DNA of 64,000 nt from Flavobacterium sp. LC2016-13 (GTDB lineage Bacteria; Bacteroidota; Bacteroidia; Flavobacteriales; Flavobacteriaceae). The stretch is taken from assembly GCF_009707955.1 (NCBI RefSeq), contig NZ_WMDQ01000001.1:620001-684000 (forward strand), read 5' to 3'. Position 1 is the stretch's first letter; each line of letters starts with the position of its first letter. Below, in pieces: positions 13,856 through 22,800 of the stretch. The notes beneath the pieces are model-generated. The model saw only the letters and a program-made list of their open reading frames with translations. It made no database searches and was not told the origin of the DNA. The position numbers and the translations under genes are program-made.

Positions 13856-16702
13856 TTAATATTTAAAGCTTAAACGTGCAAAACCAAATCGGCCGTTTAA
13901 TCCAAATTGTGATACTGCTCTTGAATATGCAAACTGATTTGCAACGGTTAAGTCTGAACTTGGTACCGGAGACAATGTTGGCGTTGTATTGGTAAAAGCC
14001 GGAACTGCACCAATATTTCTGTCCGGATAAACATCTCCTATATTATTAACTCCAAGTGTTAATCTTAAATGTTCGTTTATTTGATATCCTAAAGATAAAT
14101 CGGTAACTAATTTTGCACTGTATTCAGGATGTTCATATACCGAAGAAAATCCATCTAAGTTTACATCTGTAGATCCAGGATCTGTTACTTTTCCGAAATA
14201 GCTGTTTCTTAAATAAATGTCCAGTTTTTTAATATTGAAAGTCGTTGTTAAATTGGCTTTCAACTTCGGAATTGCTTCTTCTAAATAAACGCGGCTTGAT
14301 TCCGGAAAAAACGAATATATATAAGGATCTCCGCCCGCATCTACAATAGATTTCGGAACGTTTAAACTTCCTACTCTTTTTGTTTCATTATAACTTAAAG
14401 CAAAGTCATTTCTAATAGTGAAATCCGGGATTACATTATATTTTTGAGAAATTACAACATCAACTCCTTTTGTTTCAGAGTTAATTCCGTTTGTCCAGAA
14501 CGAAGCTCTTTCTACACCTTTTAAGTCAAATGCTTCCTGAAACAAAGTCAATGCATTTGCTTGTTCAGGCGATGTTGCTGCTGTTATCTGTGCATCTGTT
14601 GGTCTTGCATATTGTCCTGTTAAAACAATTCTGTCGTCGATTCTTGTAAAATAAGCATCTGTAGCAATTGTGATGTTTGCATCTGGAATTTTGAATGTAA
14701 ATCCTGTACTGATACTTTTAGATTTTTCTGGTTTTAAATTTTCTACACCAATACTTTTTGCTGCCTGAGAATCGTTTGTAAAATAACCAACCTGATAAGG
14801 CGAACCGTTGATAAATTGTGTTGAGCTTGCTTCAAAATATTTTTGCTGCAATGATGGCGCTCTAAAACCTGTTTGCCCTGAAATTCTCCAGTTGATGTTG
14901 TCTGTCAATTTTAAAAGAGAAGCCAGTTTAAAAATAACCGTGCTTCCAAAATCAGAAAAATTCTCGTAACGTGCCGCTCCATTCAAAAGCCATTTTCCAG
15001 TAACATTTAATTCTAAGTCAACATAAGCCGCGCCACTTTTTCTGTCTTTTTCTTTGGCATCAGTTGGTTGAAATCCAGAAAATCCCTGCGCCCCTGCTCC
15101 ACGTTTGTTGCCAAAAAAGTCCGTTACAATTAATGGTGAATTACTTGGTAAAATTCCTGAAACTAAAGCGCCGTTTGTATCATATAAACCGTATGAAGCT
15201 TCGTCGCCTTGTTTTATCTGATAATTTTCATATCTAAATTCTCCACCAAAAGCTACGTTCAAACCTCCCAAAACATCAAGTTTTTTGCTTAAATCTAAAT
15301 TGGTTGTACTTTGTAGAAACGAAACTTTACCAGCATCAAAACCGTTTGGAGAATTGGTTCCTAAAGTAGCATTAATCGAATTGTTTACATCATATTGAAA
15401 TGAATTTGTTCCGAGATTTGAGCTGATATCAGTATCAAAACCAAATAATTGAGTTGTAAGCCCTAAAGCCGCAGACGCATCTAATATTTTAGATTCAATT
15501 TCCGGTAAAAATCCGTTTGCATACACTTCCGTGAAAGTTCCTGAACCATTTGGAAGTCTGTTAAAAGCATACGATTTTCCGTTTCTATACGAAAGTCCAC
15601 CAAAAGAATATAAAGCTGTTGTTTCTGTTAACGGATATTTAGTATTATAATATAGTTGTCCCGAAGCCAGCTCTGACTGACCAACACTCATATTATAATC
15701 GCTTCTTTCCTGACCTCTAAAATTGATTTCATTATTAGTAACATCAAAATTCAAAGCGGTTTGCAATTGCCCAATTGTCGTTGCAGATGAAATTGCTGTT
15801 TGCTGAGCCGGCGTAAAATAGCTTACTTGTGGTGCGTATTGCTGCAATGAACTAATAATTTGAGCAGAATTTGGCGTACTATTAATATTTCCAAATAATG
15901 AATTTATACTTACTCCGTTTTGTGCCGCTCTGTATTCTACAGCATTGTAGGCATTAAAAATACCATTGTTTCTAATTCCTGCCCTGCTTGTTGCCTGTCT
16001 TGTTACGACACTTCCGGTTAGGTTTAAAAAACTTCCTTCTTTACCCAAAGAAGTTCCGTAGTTTAAATCGGCCTGCACCGTTTGTCCGTCAGAACCACCT
16101 TTAAAATTATTGGAACCCGAAGATATGTTGGCGCCATATTGAACATCTCCGGTAAGATAATTGGCGTTCTTTTTTAATACAATATTAATAACGCCTGCAA
16201 TGGCATCAGAACCGTACTGTGCTGCTGCTCCATCTCTTAAAACTTCGATTCTTTCGATCGCAAAAGACGGAATGGCATTTAAATCTGTCCCAACAGAACC
16301 TCTTCCCGGAGATCCGTTTATGTTTACTAACGAACTGGTGTGTCGGCGTTTTCCGTTTACTAAAATCAAAACCTGATCTGGTCCTAAACCTCTTAATTGT
16401 GCCGGATCTACGTGATCTGTAGCATCTGCTGTTGATGTTGCATTACTGGTAAAAGATGGTGCTACATAATTTAATATTTGGGTTACACTGGTTTGCGGTG
16501 CGCCTTTTGTGATTTCAGAAATATTAAAAACATCAACCGGAACTGGAACATCCGTTTTTACTCTGTTTTTACTTCTTGATCCAACTATGGTAACTTCTGA
16601 TAATTCGTTATTCTTTAAAGAGTCCTGCTCGGTTTTATTATCCTGAGCATAAAGGCCTGAAAATGTCAAAAGACCTAAAACTGCGAGTACATTTTTTTTC
16701 AT
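13856..16702 (-). CDS. TonB-dependent outer-membrane receptor under a Met/Cys leader attenuator
   Basis: A 948-aa outer-membrane receptor. A signal peptide ends at LYAQ (about residue 20), the plug domain follows (about 45-180, with QLRGLGPDQVLILVNGKRR and ERIEVLRDGAAAQYGSDAIAG), then a 22-strand type barrel ending in a terminal aromatic (RLSFKY). There is no carboxypeptidase-like N-terminal domain and no SusD partner. Control by a leader rich in Met and Cys, and position beside metY, suggest uptake of a sulfur compound or a methionine-related nutrient. The substrate is an inference; the receptor fold is certain. Confidence 0.92.
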   Translation of the reverse strand: MKKNVLAVLGLLTFSGLYAQDNKTEQDSLKNNELSEVTIVGSRSKNRVKTDVPVPVDVFNISEITKGAPQTSVTQILNYVAPSFTSNATSTADATDHVDPAQLRGLGPDQVLILVNGKRRHTSSLVNINGSPGRGSVGTDLNAIPSFAIERIEVLRDGAAAQYGSDAIAGVINIVLKKNANYLTGDVQYGANISSGSNNFKGGSDGQTVQADLNYGTSLGKEGSFLNLTGSVVTRQATSRAGIRNNGIFNAYNAVEYRAAQNGVSINSLFGNINSTPNSAQIISSLQQYAPQVSYFTPAQQTAISSATTIGQLQTALNFDVTNNEINFRGQERSDYNMSVGQSELASGQLYYNTKYPLTETTALYSFGGLSYRNGKSYAFNRLPNGSGTFTEVYANGFLPEIESKILDASAALGLTTQLFGFDTDISSNLGTNSFQYDVNNSINATLGTNSPNGFDAGKVSFLQSTTNLDLSKKLDVLGGLNVAFGGEFRYENYQIKQGDEASYGLYDTNGALVSGILPSNSPLIVTDFFGNKRGAGAQGFSGFQPTDAKEKDRKSGAAYVDLELNVTGKWLLNGAARYENFSDFGSTVIFKLASLLKLTDNINWRISGQTGFRAPSLQQKYFEASSTQFINGSPYQVGYFTNDSQAAKSIGVENLKPEKSKSISTGFTFKIPDANITIATDAYFTRIDDRIVLTGQYARPTDAQITAATSPEQANALTLFQEAFDLKGVERASFWTNGINSETKGVDVVISQKYNVIPDFTIRNDFALSYNETKRVGSLNVPKSIVDAGGDPYIYSFFPESSRVYLEEAIPKLKANLTTTFNIKKLDIYLRNSYFGKVTDPGSTDVNLDGFSSVYEHPEYSAKLVTDLSLGYQINEHLRLTLGVNNIGDVYPDRNIGAVPAFTNTTPTLSPVPSSDLTVANQFAYSRAVSQFGLNGRFGFARLSFKY

Positions 16703-16765
16703 TTGTTCTTTTTGATTCGTTAATATCTGGCTTAAAATGGTTTTATCGTTTGTTATTTTTTGGCA

Positions 16766-16796
16766 TAAAAAAAACCTCTGCGGTTAGCAGAGGTTT
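16766..16796 (-). terminator. Attenuator terminator upstream of the TonB receptor
   Basis: Perfect 10-bp stem AAACCTCTGC/GCAGAGGTTT (minus 16796-16787 and 16781-16772) with a 5-nt loop and eight T after it. CTCTGC in the 5' arm (16787-16792) is exactly complementary to GCAGAG (16832-16837) within the leader coding sequence. Confidence 0.92.
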
Positions 16797-16819
16797 CTAT
16801 ATATGTGTTTGAAAAAAAA

Positions 16820-16885
16820 CTACAATAGTGTCTCTGCGGAAGATTCCGGCATCATACAAGACATATTGCAAATTGTTAATTTCAT
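16820..16885 (-). CDS. Met/Cys-rich leader peptide of the TonB receptor (21 aa)
   Basis: ATG at 16885 to TAG at 16820. Residues 6-12 read CNMSCMM. Twelve nt after the last Met codon comes GCAGAG, which can pair with the terminator 5' arm. A ribosome held at CMM would leave it free and favour antitermination; a ribosome at the stop codon, 15 nt downstream, would cover it and let the terminator form. Regulation by methionine and cysteine supply is inferred. Confidence 0.8.
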   Translation of the reverse strand: MKLTICNMSCMMPESSAETLL

Positions 16886-16909
16886 TTTTTTCTTTCTATT
16901 TTGGTGAGG

Positions 16910-16941
16910 CAAATGTGCAAACTATTTTTTAATCGACCAAA
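16910..16941 (-). promoter_or_regulatory. Promoter of the TonB-receptor leader transcript
   Basis: TTTG, 20 nt, CACATTTG on the minus strand. The upstream part TTTGGTCGATTAAAAAATA matches the metY leader promoter in 17 of 19 positions, and the TTTG-CAnATTTG arrangement matches the tandem-leader promoter at 10336-10367. Confidence 0.6.
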
Positions 16942-17028
16942 CAAAAACAGAAATAATTTCTATTACCCTATCAAAATAGTATATTATGTTAAATTTCTGC
17001 CTTTAAAAATAAAAAAAGTTAAAGTTTA

Positions 17029-17059
17029 ATTTGCAAATCAAAATGGTTTTATACCTTTG
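17029..17059 (+). promoter_or_regulatory. metK promoter
   Basis: TTTG (17029-17032), 19 nt, TACCTTTG (17052-17059), a full match to the Bacteroidota consensus. The transcript should start near 17065, giving a 5' leader of about 165 nt that contains the structured element at 17071-17205. Confidence 0.75.
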
Positions 17060-17070
17060 CACGCGAATAC

Positions 17071-17205
17071 AGAGGAAAAATTTGAACTGATTGCAACCTC
17101 TTCATAATGAAACGGTTCGTTATGAATACTGAAAGATTGATTTCAGTAGTAAAAAATGCTAAAGCAGAAACTCTCCTTTAGCCTTTTTCAGCAATTATTT
17201 TCCTC
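17071..17205 (+). promoter_or_regulatory. SAM-II-like riboswitch candidate in the metK leader, with hairpin insertion
   Basis: P1 is AGAGG (17071-17075) with CCTCT (17097-17101). Its loop contains ATTTGAACTGATTGCAA, closely matching the SAM-II loop. The 3' strand AAATGCTAAAG (17154-17164) matches the SAM-II pseudoknot strand, and CTG (17087-17089) can pair with CAG (17165-17167) as the pseudoknot. Between them are two perfect hairpins: TTCATAA/TTATGAA (17101-17126) and TACTGAAA/TTTCAGTA (17127-17148). Downstream, GCTAAAG/CTTTAGC followed by CTTTTT (17158-17188) looks like a terminator that reuses the pseudoknot strand, and GAGGAAAA (17072-17079) can pair with TTTTCCTC (17198-17205). SAM control of metK is expected, but the switching logic is unclear. 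Confidence 0.72.
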
Positions 17206-17231
17206 GCTTAATTTTAATTTAATAAATTATT

Positions 17232-18482
17232 ATGGCTTATTTATTTACGTCAGAATCTGTTAGTGAAGGGCATCCAGACAAAGTTGCAGATCAAATTTCG
17301 GATGCATTAATTGATAACTTCTTGGCATTTGATGCTGACTCGAAAGTAGCATGCGAAACTTTAGTTACAACTGGTCAGGTTATTTTGGCTGGTGAAGTAA
17401 AATCGAATACCTATCTTGATGTTCAACAAATTGCTCGTGAGGTAATCCGTAAAATTGGATATACTAAAAGTGAATATATGTTTGAAGCGAATTCTTGTGG
17501 AATTCTTTCAGCTATTCACGAACAATCTGCAGATATTAATCAAGGTGTTGACAGAGCTAAGCCAGAAGAGCAAGGTGCAGGAGATCAGGGAATGATGTTT
17601 GGTTACGCAACTAACGAAACTGAAAACTACATGCCATTGGCACTTGATTTATCTCATAAATTATTACAAGAGTTAGCTATTTTAAGACGTGAAAACAAAG
17701 AAATCACTTATTTACGTCCAGATGCTAAATCTCAGGTAACTTTAGAATACAGCGACGATAATAAACCAACTCGTATTGATGCAATTGTAATCTCTACGCA
17801 ACATGATGATTTTGAAGAAGAAGCTACAATGTTGGCAAAAATCAAAAAAGATATTGTTGAAATTTTAATTCCAAGAATCATTGCTAAAAATCCTGCTCAC
17901 GCACATTTATTCAATGATAAAATCAACTACCATATTAACCCAACAGGAAAATTCGTTATTGGAGGACCTCACGGAGATACTGGTTTAACAGGAAGAAAAA
18001 TTATTGTTGACACTTACGGTGGAAAAGGAGCTCATGGTGGTGGTGCTTTCTCTGGAAAAGATCCGAGTAAAGTTGACAGAAGTGCTGCTTATGCTACACG
18101 TCATATCGCTAAAAACTTAGTTGCTGCAGGTGTTGCTGACGAAATCTTAGTTCAGGTTTCTTACGCAATTGGTGTTGCTCAACCAATGGGAATTTTCATT
18201 GAAACTTACGGAACTTCTAAAGTAAATTTAACTAACGGTGAAATTGCTAAAAAAGTAGAAGAATTGTTTGACATGCGTCCTTACTTTATCGAACAACGTT
18301 TAAAATTAAGAAACCCTATTTATAGCGAAACTGCTGCTTACGGACACATGGGACGTACACCAGAAGTTGTAACAAAAACTTTCCACGCTCCGGGCGGGCA
18401 CGAAAAAACGGTTACTGTTGAGTTATTTACTTGGGAGAAACTTGATTTTGTAGACAAAGTAAAAGCTGCATTTGGCTTATAA
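17232..18482 (+). CDS. metK: S-adenosylmethionine synthetase
   Basis: A 416-aa cytoplasmic enzyme that makes SAM from methionine and ATP. Signatures [13 protein letters not shown] (near residue 13), [23 protein letters not shown] and [19 protein letters not shown] are intact and the length is normal. It stands alone on the plus strand, divergent from the minus-strand methionine genes. Its long structured leader probably senses SAM. Confidence 0.97.
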   Translation: MAYLFTSESVSEGHPDKVADQISDALIDNFLAFDADSKVACETLVTTGQVILAGEVKSNTYLDVQQIAREVIRKIGYTKSEYMFEANSCGILSAIHEQSADINQGVDRAKPEEQGAGDQGMMFGYATNETENYMPLALDLSHKLLQELAILRRENKEITYLRPDAKSQVTLEYSDDNKPTRIDAIVISTQHDDFEEEATMLAKIKKDIVEILIPRIIAKNPAHAHLFNDKINYHINPTGKFVIGGPHGDTGLTGRKIIVDTYGGKGAHGGGAFSGKDPSKVDRSAAYATRHIAKNLVAAGVADEILVQVSYAIGVAQPMGIFIETYGTSKVNLTNGEIAKKVEELFDMRPYFIEQRLKLRNPIYSETAAYGHMGRTPEVVTKTFHAPGGHEKTVTVELFTWEKLDFVDKVKAAFGL

Positions 18483-18550
18483 TTATTGATTCATACGATT
18501 ATTAATTCTTAGATCTCAGGATCAATTTCTTTTTAATCTTACTTAATATT

Positions 18551-18587
18551 ACCCCGAATTCTATTCTTTAGAGTTCGGGGTTTTTAT
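18551..18587 (+). terminator. Intrinsic terminator after metK
   Basis: ACCCCGAA (18551-18558) pairs with TTCGGGGT (18574-18581), followed by a T run. Confidence 0.85.
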
Positions 18588-18639
18588 TTGGTTATTTGGT
18601 TGCATTTGCTTTTCTTAGTACAAAATAACTGACCAAAAA

Positions 18640-20409
18640 ATGAGTAAACTTCCTTCGTTACAAAACGTGCTAAATGCCACAAAAAAAACTATTCTGAGAT
18701 TTCCGTTAGAAATTATAGCTGCTATTATCGGAACCGTTTCTGCCATTATTCTTATCGAATTAAAATACAACGATCCTAATCAAGAGTTTTATCAAAAAAC
18801 GATAATGAGTTGTTCATTATGCCTGGTTTGGTTTCTCGCTGTAAGTTTGTTTTTTGCTTCTAAACAAAAAAACAATATAATACGATATCTTATTAGTTTA
18901 GCTTTTGGAGTTCTACTAACTGCTTTTGTATTCAATTTTAGAGAAAGAATTTCTGATGTTGAAGCACAAGAGTTTTTTGTACTCAATCTTGCATTACATC
19001 TGCTTGTTTCGTTTGCAGGGTTTCTGCCAAAAAAATACAATCAGGAAGAGTTTTGGGAATTTAACAAACAGCTTTTTTTGCGAATATTAACTTCGGGCTT
19101 ATACAGTATTGTTCTTTACGGTGGTTTAGCATTAGCCATATTAGCCGTTGATCAATTATTTAAAGTTGAATTTGATAGTAAAATCTATGGCTATTTGTTT
19201 TTTACAATTGCAGGAATCTTTAATACGATTTTCTTTTTAAGCGGCGTTCCTGAAATCAATAACGAAGAAATTCCGTTACGTTTAAATTATCCTAAAGGGC
19301 TTAAAAATTTCACACAGTATGTTTTATTGCCATTAATAAGTATTTATTTGGTGATTTTAATTTGTTATGAAGCCAAAATCCTTGTCACACTTTCATTACC
19401 TGTAGGTTGGGTTTCTTATCTTGTTTTGGCATTTGCCATTGTCGGAATTCTTTCTTTTTTATTGGTTCTCCCAATTGCGAATGAGAACGGAAATTTATGG
19501 ATGCGAACTTTTAATCGCTGGTTTTATTTCTTATTAATTCCATTATTGCTATTATTATTTTGGGCGATTTTATACCGAATCAATCTTTACGGATTTACGC
19601 ACGAACGTTATTATGTTTTATTATTATCAATTTGGTTAGCGGTTGTTGTGGGGTATTTTTTAATCTCAAAACATCCAAAAATAAAATTCATTCCTATAAG
19701 TATGTGCCTTGCGGGATTGTTTTCTATTGTTGGTCCACAAAGTGCTAATTCTGTCTCAAAATATAGTCAATTATCTAGATTTGAATCTTATATACAAAAA
19801 GGAGATGGTAAAAAACTAACTTTTGAACAGGAACAGGAATTAAGCAGTATTGTTCATTTTTTAGATAAAAATTATGGTTTTGAGGTTATGCTTCCGTATG
19901 CGCATAAAAAATTAGATGCTCTTTACAAAAAAGATAAAGATCCAGGATCAAGCATAATAATGGAAAACTTAGGTTATGAATATCGATCTGAATATGATAG
20001 AAAAGATGATATAAACAGTTCTTTTAATTATTATTTCTATCAAAATAATCACAATGAAGTAACTAATATTCATGGATATGATTTCATATTCACAATATCT
20101 GATAATGATAGTTTTGATGCGACTACAAATATTGATAATACTGTTTATTCAATTAAAACAAAAGCAAGAGATTATGGTCAGGATCTAATAATCAATCAGG
20201 ATATAGTTCCTCTTAAAATAAACGACTTTATCATTACAAATTCTGATTTTAGAAGAGATTATGATCATAAGAAAAAAATTGAACAAAAAGTAGAGAATTC
20301 AAAATACACTATTTTAATGACTTATATAAGTGCTATTGGTTCCATAGAAAACAAGAAAAAAATTCCTGAAAATTACCAAATCAAAGTAATGGTAGGCATC
20401 AAAAAATAA
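18640..20409 (+). CDS. DUF4153 family multi-pass membrane protein
   Basis: A 589-aa protein with about ten to twelve hydrophobic segments in the first 370 residues and a soluble charged C-terminal region of about 200 residues. This layout and the N-terminal sequence resemble DUF4153 proteins common in Bacteroidota. Function is unknown; some DUF4153 genes lie near two-component or sporulation-like regulators, but nothing here shows that. It is a single gene ending at a bidirectional terminator shared with the convergent gene at 20471. Confidence 0.8.
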   Translation: MSKLPSLQNVLNATKKTILRFPLEIIAAIIGTVSAIILIELKYNDPNQEFYQKTIMSCSLCLVWFLAVSLFFASKQKNNIIRYLISLAFGVLLTAFVFNFRERISDVEAQEFFVLNLALHLLVSFAGFLPKKYNQEEFWEFNKQLFLRILTSGLYSIVLYGGLALAILAVDQLFKVEFDSKIYGYLFFTIAGIFNTIFFLSGVPEINNEEIPLRLNYPKGLKNFTQYVLLPLISIYLVILICYEAKILVTLSLPVGWVSYLVLAFAIVGILSFLLVLPIANENGNLWMRTFNRWFYFLLIPLLLLLFWAILYRINLYGFTHERYYVLLLSIWLAVVVGYFLISKHPKIKFIPISMCLAGLFSIVGPQSANSVSKYSQLSRFESYIQKGDGKKLTFEQEQELSSIVHFLDKNYGFEVMLPYAHKKLDALYKKDKDPGSSIIMENLGYEYRSEYDRKDDINSSFNYYFYQNNHNEVTNIHGYDFIFTISDNDSFDATTNIDNTVYSIKTKARDYGQDLIINQDIVPLKINDFIITNSDFRRDYDHKKKIEQKVENSKYTILMTYISAIGSIENKKKIPENYQIKVMVGIKK

Positions 20410-20410
20410 A

Positions 20411-20452
20411 ATAAAAAACCCGACAAGATTTTAAATTTTGTCGGGTTTCTTT
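20411..20452. terminator. Bidirectional terminator between convergent genes
   Basis: Perfect 11-bp stem AAACCCGACAA/TTGTCGGGTTT (20416-20426 and 20438-20448) with A- and T-rich flanks on both sides. It serves the DUF4153 gene and the gene at 20471-22705. Confidence 0.88.
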
Positions 20453-20470
20453 TTATATAAATTTTGGAGC

Positions 20471-22705
20471 CTAATACGTTCCGTTTTGCATTTTGCTTAA
20501 TGTTTCTCGTATTTCAGTAGCGGTTTGTTCTTCAACTTCGGCAGTTAAAAATTTTACTGCTAATTCCTGAGTTGCGATTGCTTTATCTTTTTGACCGTCT
20601 TTATAATACAACTGCGCCAACGTATCTAAATAATACGGATTGTTTTTAGTAACAACCAAACTGTATTCTGACCAACTTATAGCATCTTTTATAAAACCAT
20701 TATTTGCTGGTTTTAATACTGTTGCCCAGGCAGCTGTGTTAACAAGATTAGAATGATAATCTTTAAAAGAATTCCATCCGTTGTACGAGTAATCAGAATC
20801 TGTATCTAAACGTGTAAACATCTCGTCTAGTCTTTCAATTGCATTTCCTTTTTCAGTTGATAAATACGTATTAAAATAAGATTTAAACTCTTTTAAGAAA
20901 GCAATATCATCAATACTATTTTCGCTGTCTGCATTCAAATAATCGAAATAATTTTTATAGCAATCAAAACTTCCTTTACCGGTTGCAATCAATTTTTTAT
21001 AAATCGCAATTATTTTATTTTGATTTGCTTTTCCTGCAACACCTTCTTGCGTTACATAACTATTTTGTTGCAAAGCAGATGAAATTTCAAAACTTAAGCT
21101 TCCTTTTAATAATGCCAAAGCGTTTCCGTTTTCATCTTCTATATTCATTTTCTCTATCGCATCGTAATGTTTTAACAAATAATCAATTGCTAAGAAATCG
21201 GTATCATTAAAAACGCGCTCTTCATTAAAAAACTGCTTCGTAAAACCTACGTTTTTAATTTCTCTCAAAATAGTTTCTACCAGCTCTCTGTTTGGTTTTG
21301 TGTCTTTTTGATGTGTCTCGATTAATTTTTTCCAGATTTGGGCAACTTCTTTTTTATCCAAAGTAACTTTTGCAATTTTAAAATCTGCCGGATTTACTTC
21401 TGGCGTAACGGTAACGGCATCAGTTGTTTCATAATCATAAGGTATGTCAAGTATCGAAGCTTTATAAAAAGCTGAAACAACCTCAACATCTGTTACTTTT
21501 TTATTTTTAGCTGCTTTATTAAAAGCGTAAAAAGCACTTGCTCTTTGCAGTTTTTTGGTAAACTCGTCATAATAGGTAAACTCTGATTTTTTATCTATTA
21601 AATTCGATTTTGCAGTTGCTAAAACATCTCCGTCTCCGTTTAGTATTATCAAACCTGGACTATCTGATATTTTATTGGTTTTAAGCCATTTTTTATCATC
21701 GGCTGTAGCCAAATAATAATTAAAAACATCATATTGCGCATTGTAGGCATCATACATATAATAGCCAACTTGTGTTTCAAGATCTTTTAAAACTGCATCA
21801 AAATCAGCTTTTGCTGTTGGATTTTTACTATCGGTATAAACTACCAAAAATTTACTTTTGGCAATTTTAGTGGCGGCAATAGCACTTTTTAAATTATTTT
21901 CTGTTTTAAATTTAAAATTATATTGAGATGTAATAACGGCAACAGCGGTATCAACAGTTACATCTTGTCCAAAATCTTCGTTAATTAAAGCATCTTTTCC
22001 AGGATAAGTCCAGTTTAAAACACTTTTATTTTCAATTGGTTTAACTGTTGGCTCAGCGTCAGGCTGCGCCTCTTTTGCATTTACAAATACTAACGGATTT
22101 TTTCCTCCTTGTTCAGAAATTTTTAGCTCATTTGTGCTTTTATCCAAAAAACCGGCGAGGTTTAAATTGCCTAAAGCATCAAGTTCATATTTTATGGTTA
22201 TTTCTGAAACATCTTTGGGCAAAGCATATTTAGAAATTTTACTTTCAGTTTCATATCCTTCGTATACCAGATATAAATAATCTGCACGGTCTATTTCGAA
22301 ATCGACATTAATATTGATCCAATCAGGATCTACTTTAGTTTTAATATCGTTGAGTTTTTGGTATTGAACCGGCTCAGAACCATTTTGTGTTCCTATGTAA
22401 AAAGAATAAATTGAAGGTTCTAAAAATTTAATTTTAATTTTTTGAGCTTTTTTATCGTTTTTGAAACTAAGATTAAATGAGTTTTCGGCTTTTTCAGTTT
22501 GAACAAATAATAAAGAATCGCCTTTGATTTTGTATTCGCCAGAATAAAAAACCAATTCGTATTTGTTATTTTCGAGTAAGTTTAACTTGATTTTTTGACC
22601 TTTATTCGTCGAAACATAGGTTCCTTTTTCTAATGTTTTTGTTTGCGAGAAAGAAACAAATATCACACAAAAAAACAATAAGAAACTCCATATATAATTG
22701 CGCAT
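20471..22705 (-). CDS. Exported protein, possible degenerate thioredoxin-fold and TPR domains
   Basis: A 744-aa protein with a signal peptide (cleavage after VSFSQ, about residue 21), so it is periplasmic or outer-membrane associated. The N-terminal 230 residues look beta-rich. A central region (about 270-390; KFLVVYTDSKNPTA, SPGLIILNGDGDVLATAK) resembles a thioredoxin-like fold without a CxxC motif. The C-terminal end (DTLAQLYYKDGQKDKAIATQELAVKF) resembles a TPR repeat. I do not recognise a named family. It lies 95 nt downstream of the barrel protein at 22801 and may be transcribed with it. Confidence 0.75.
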   Translation of the reverse strand: MRNYIWSFLLFFCVIFVSFSQTKTLEKGTYVSTNKGQKIKLNLLENNKYELVFYSGEYKIKGDSLLFVQTEKAENSFNLSFKNDKKAQKIKIKFLEPSIYSFYIGTQNGSEPVQYQKLNDIKTKVDPDWININVDFEIDRADYLYLVYEGYETESKISKYALPKDVSEITIKYELDALGNLNLAGFLDKSTNELKISEQGGKNPLVFVNAKEAQPDAEPTVKPIENKSVLNWTYPGKDALINEDFGQDVTVDTAVAVITSQYNFKFKTENNLKSAIAATKIAKSKFLVVYTDSKNPTAKADFDAVLKDLETQVGYYMYDAYNAQYDVFNYYLATADDKKWLKTNKISDSPGLIILNGDGDVLATAKSNLIDKKSEFTYYDEFTKKLQRASAFYAFNKAAKNKKVTDVEVVSAFYKASILDIPYDYETTDAVTVTPEVNPADFKIAKVTLDKKEVAQIWKKLIETHQKDTKPNRELVETILREIKNVGFTKQFFNEERVFNDTDFLAIDYLLKHYDAIEKMNIEDENGNALALLKGSLSFEISSALQQNSYVTQEGVAGKANQNKIIAIYKKLIATGKGSFDCYKNYFDYLNADSENSIDDIAFLKEFKSYFNTYLSTEKGNAIERLDEMFTRLDTDSDYSYNGWNSFKDYHSNLVNTAAWATVLKPANNGFIKDAISWSEYSLVVTKNNPYYLDTLAQLYYKDGQKDKAIATQELAVKFLTAEVEEQTATEIRETLSKMQNGTY

Positions 22706-22800
22706 AATATAAATTTTGGCTTGTTAATATTAAACGTAAAGATATTCGATTATTATCGAAATCAAGTCCCTTAAAATCCAAAATAGATACTTAATAGATA

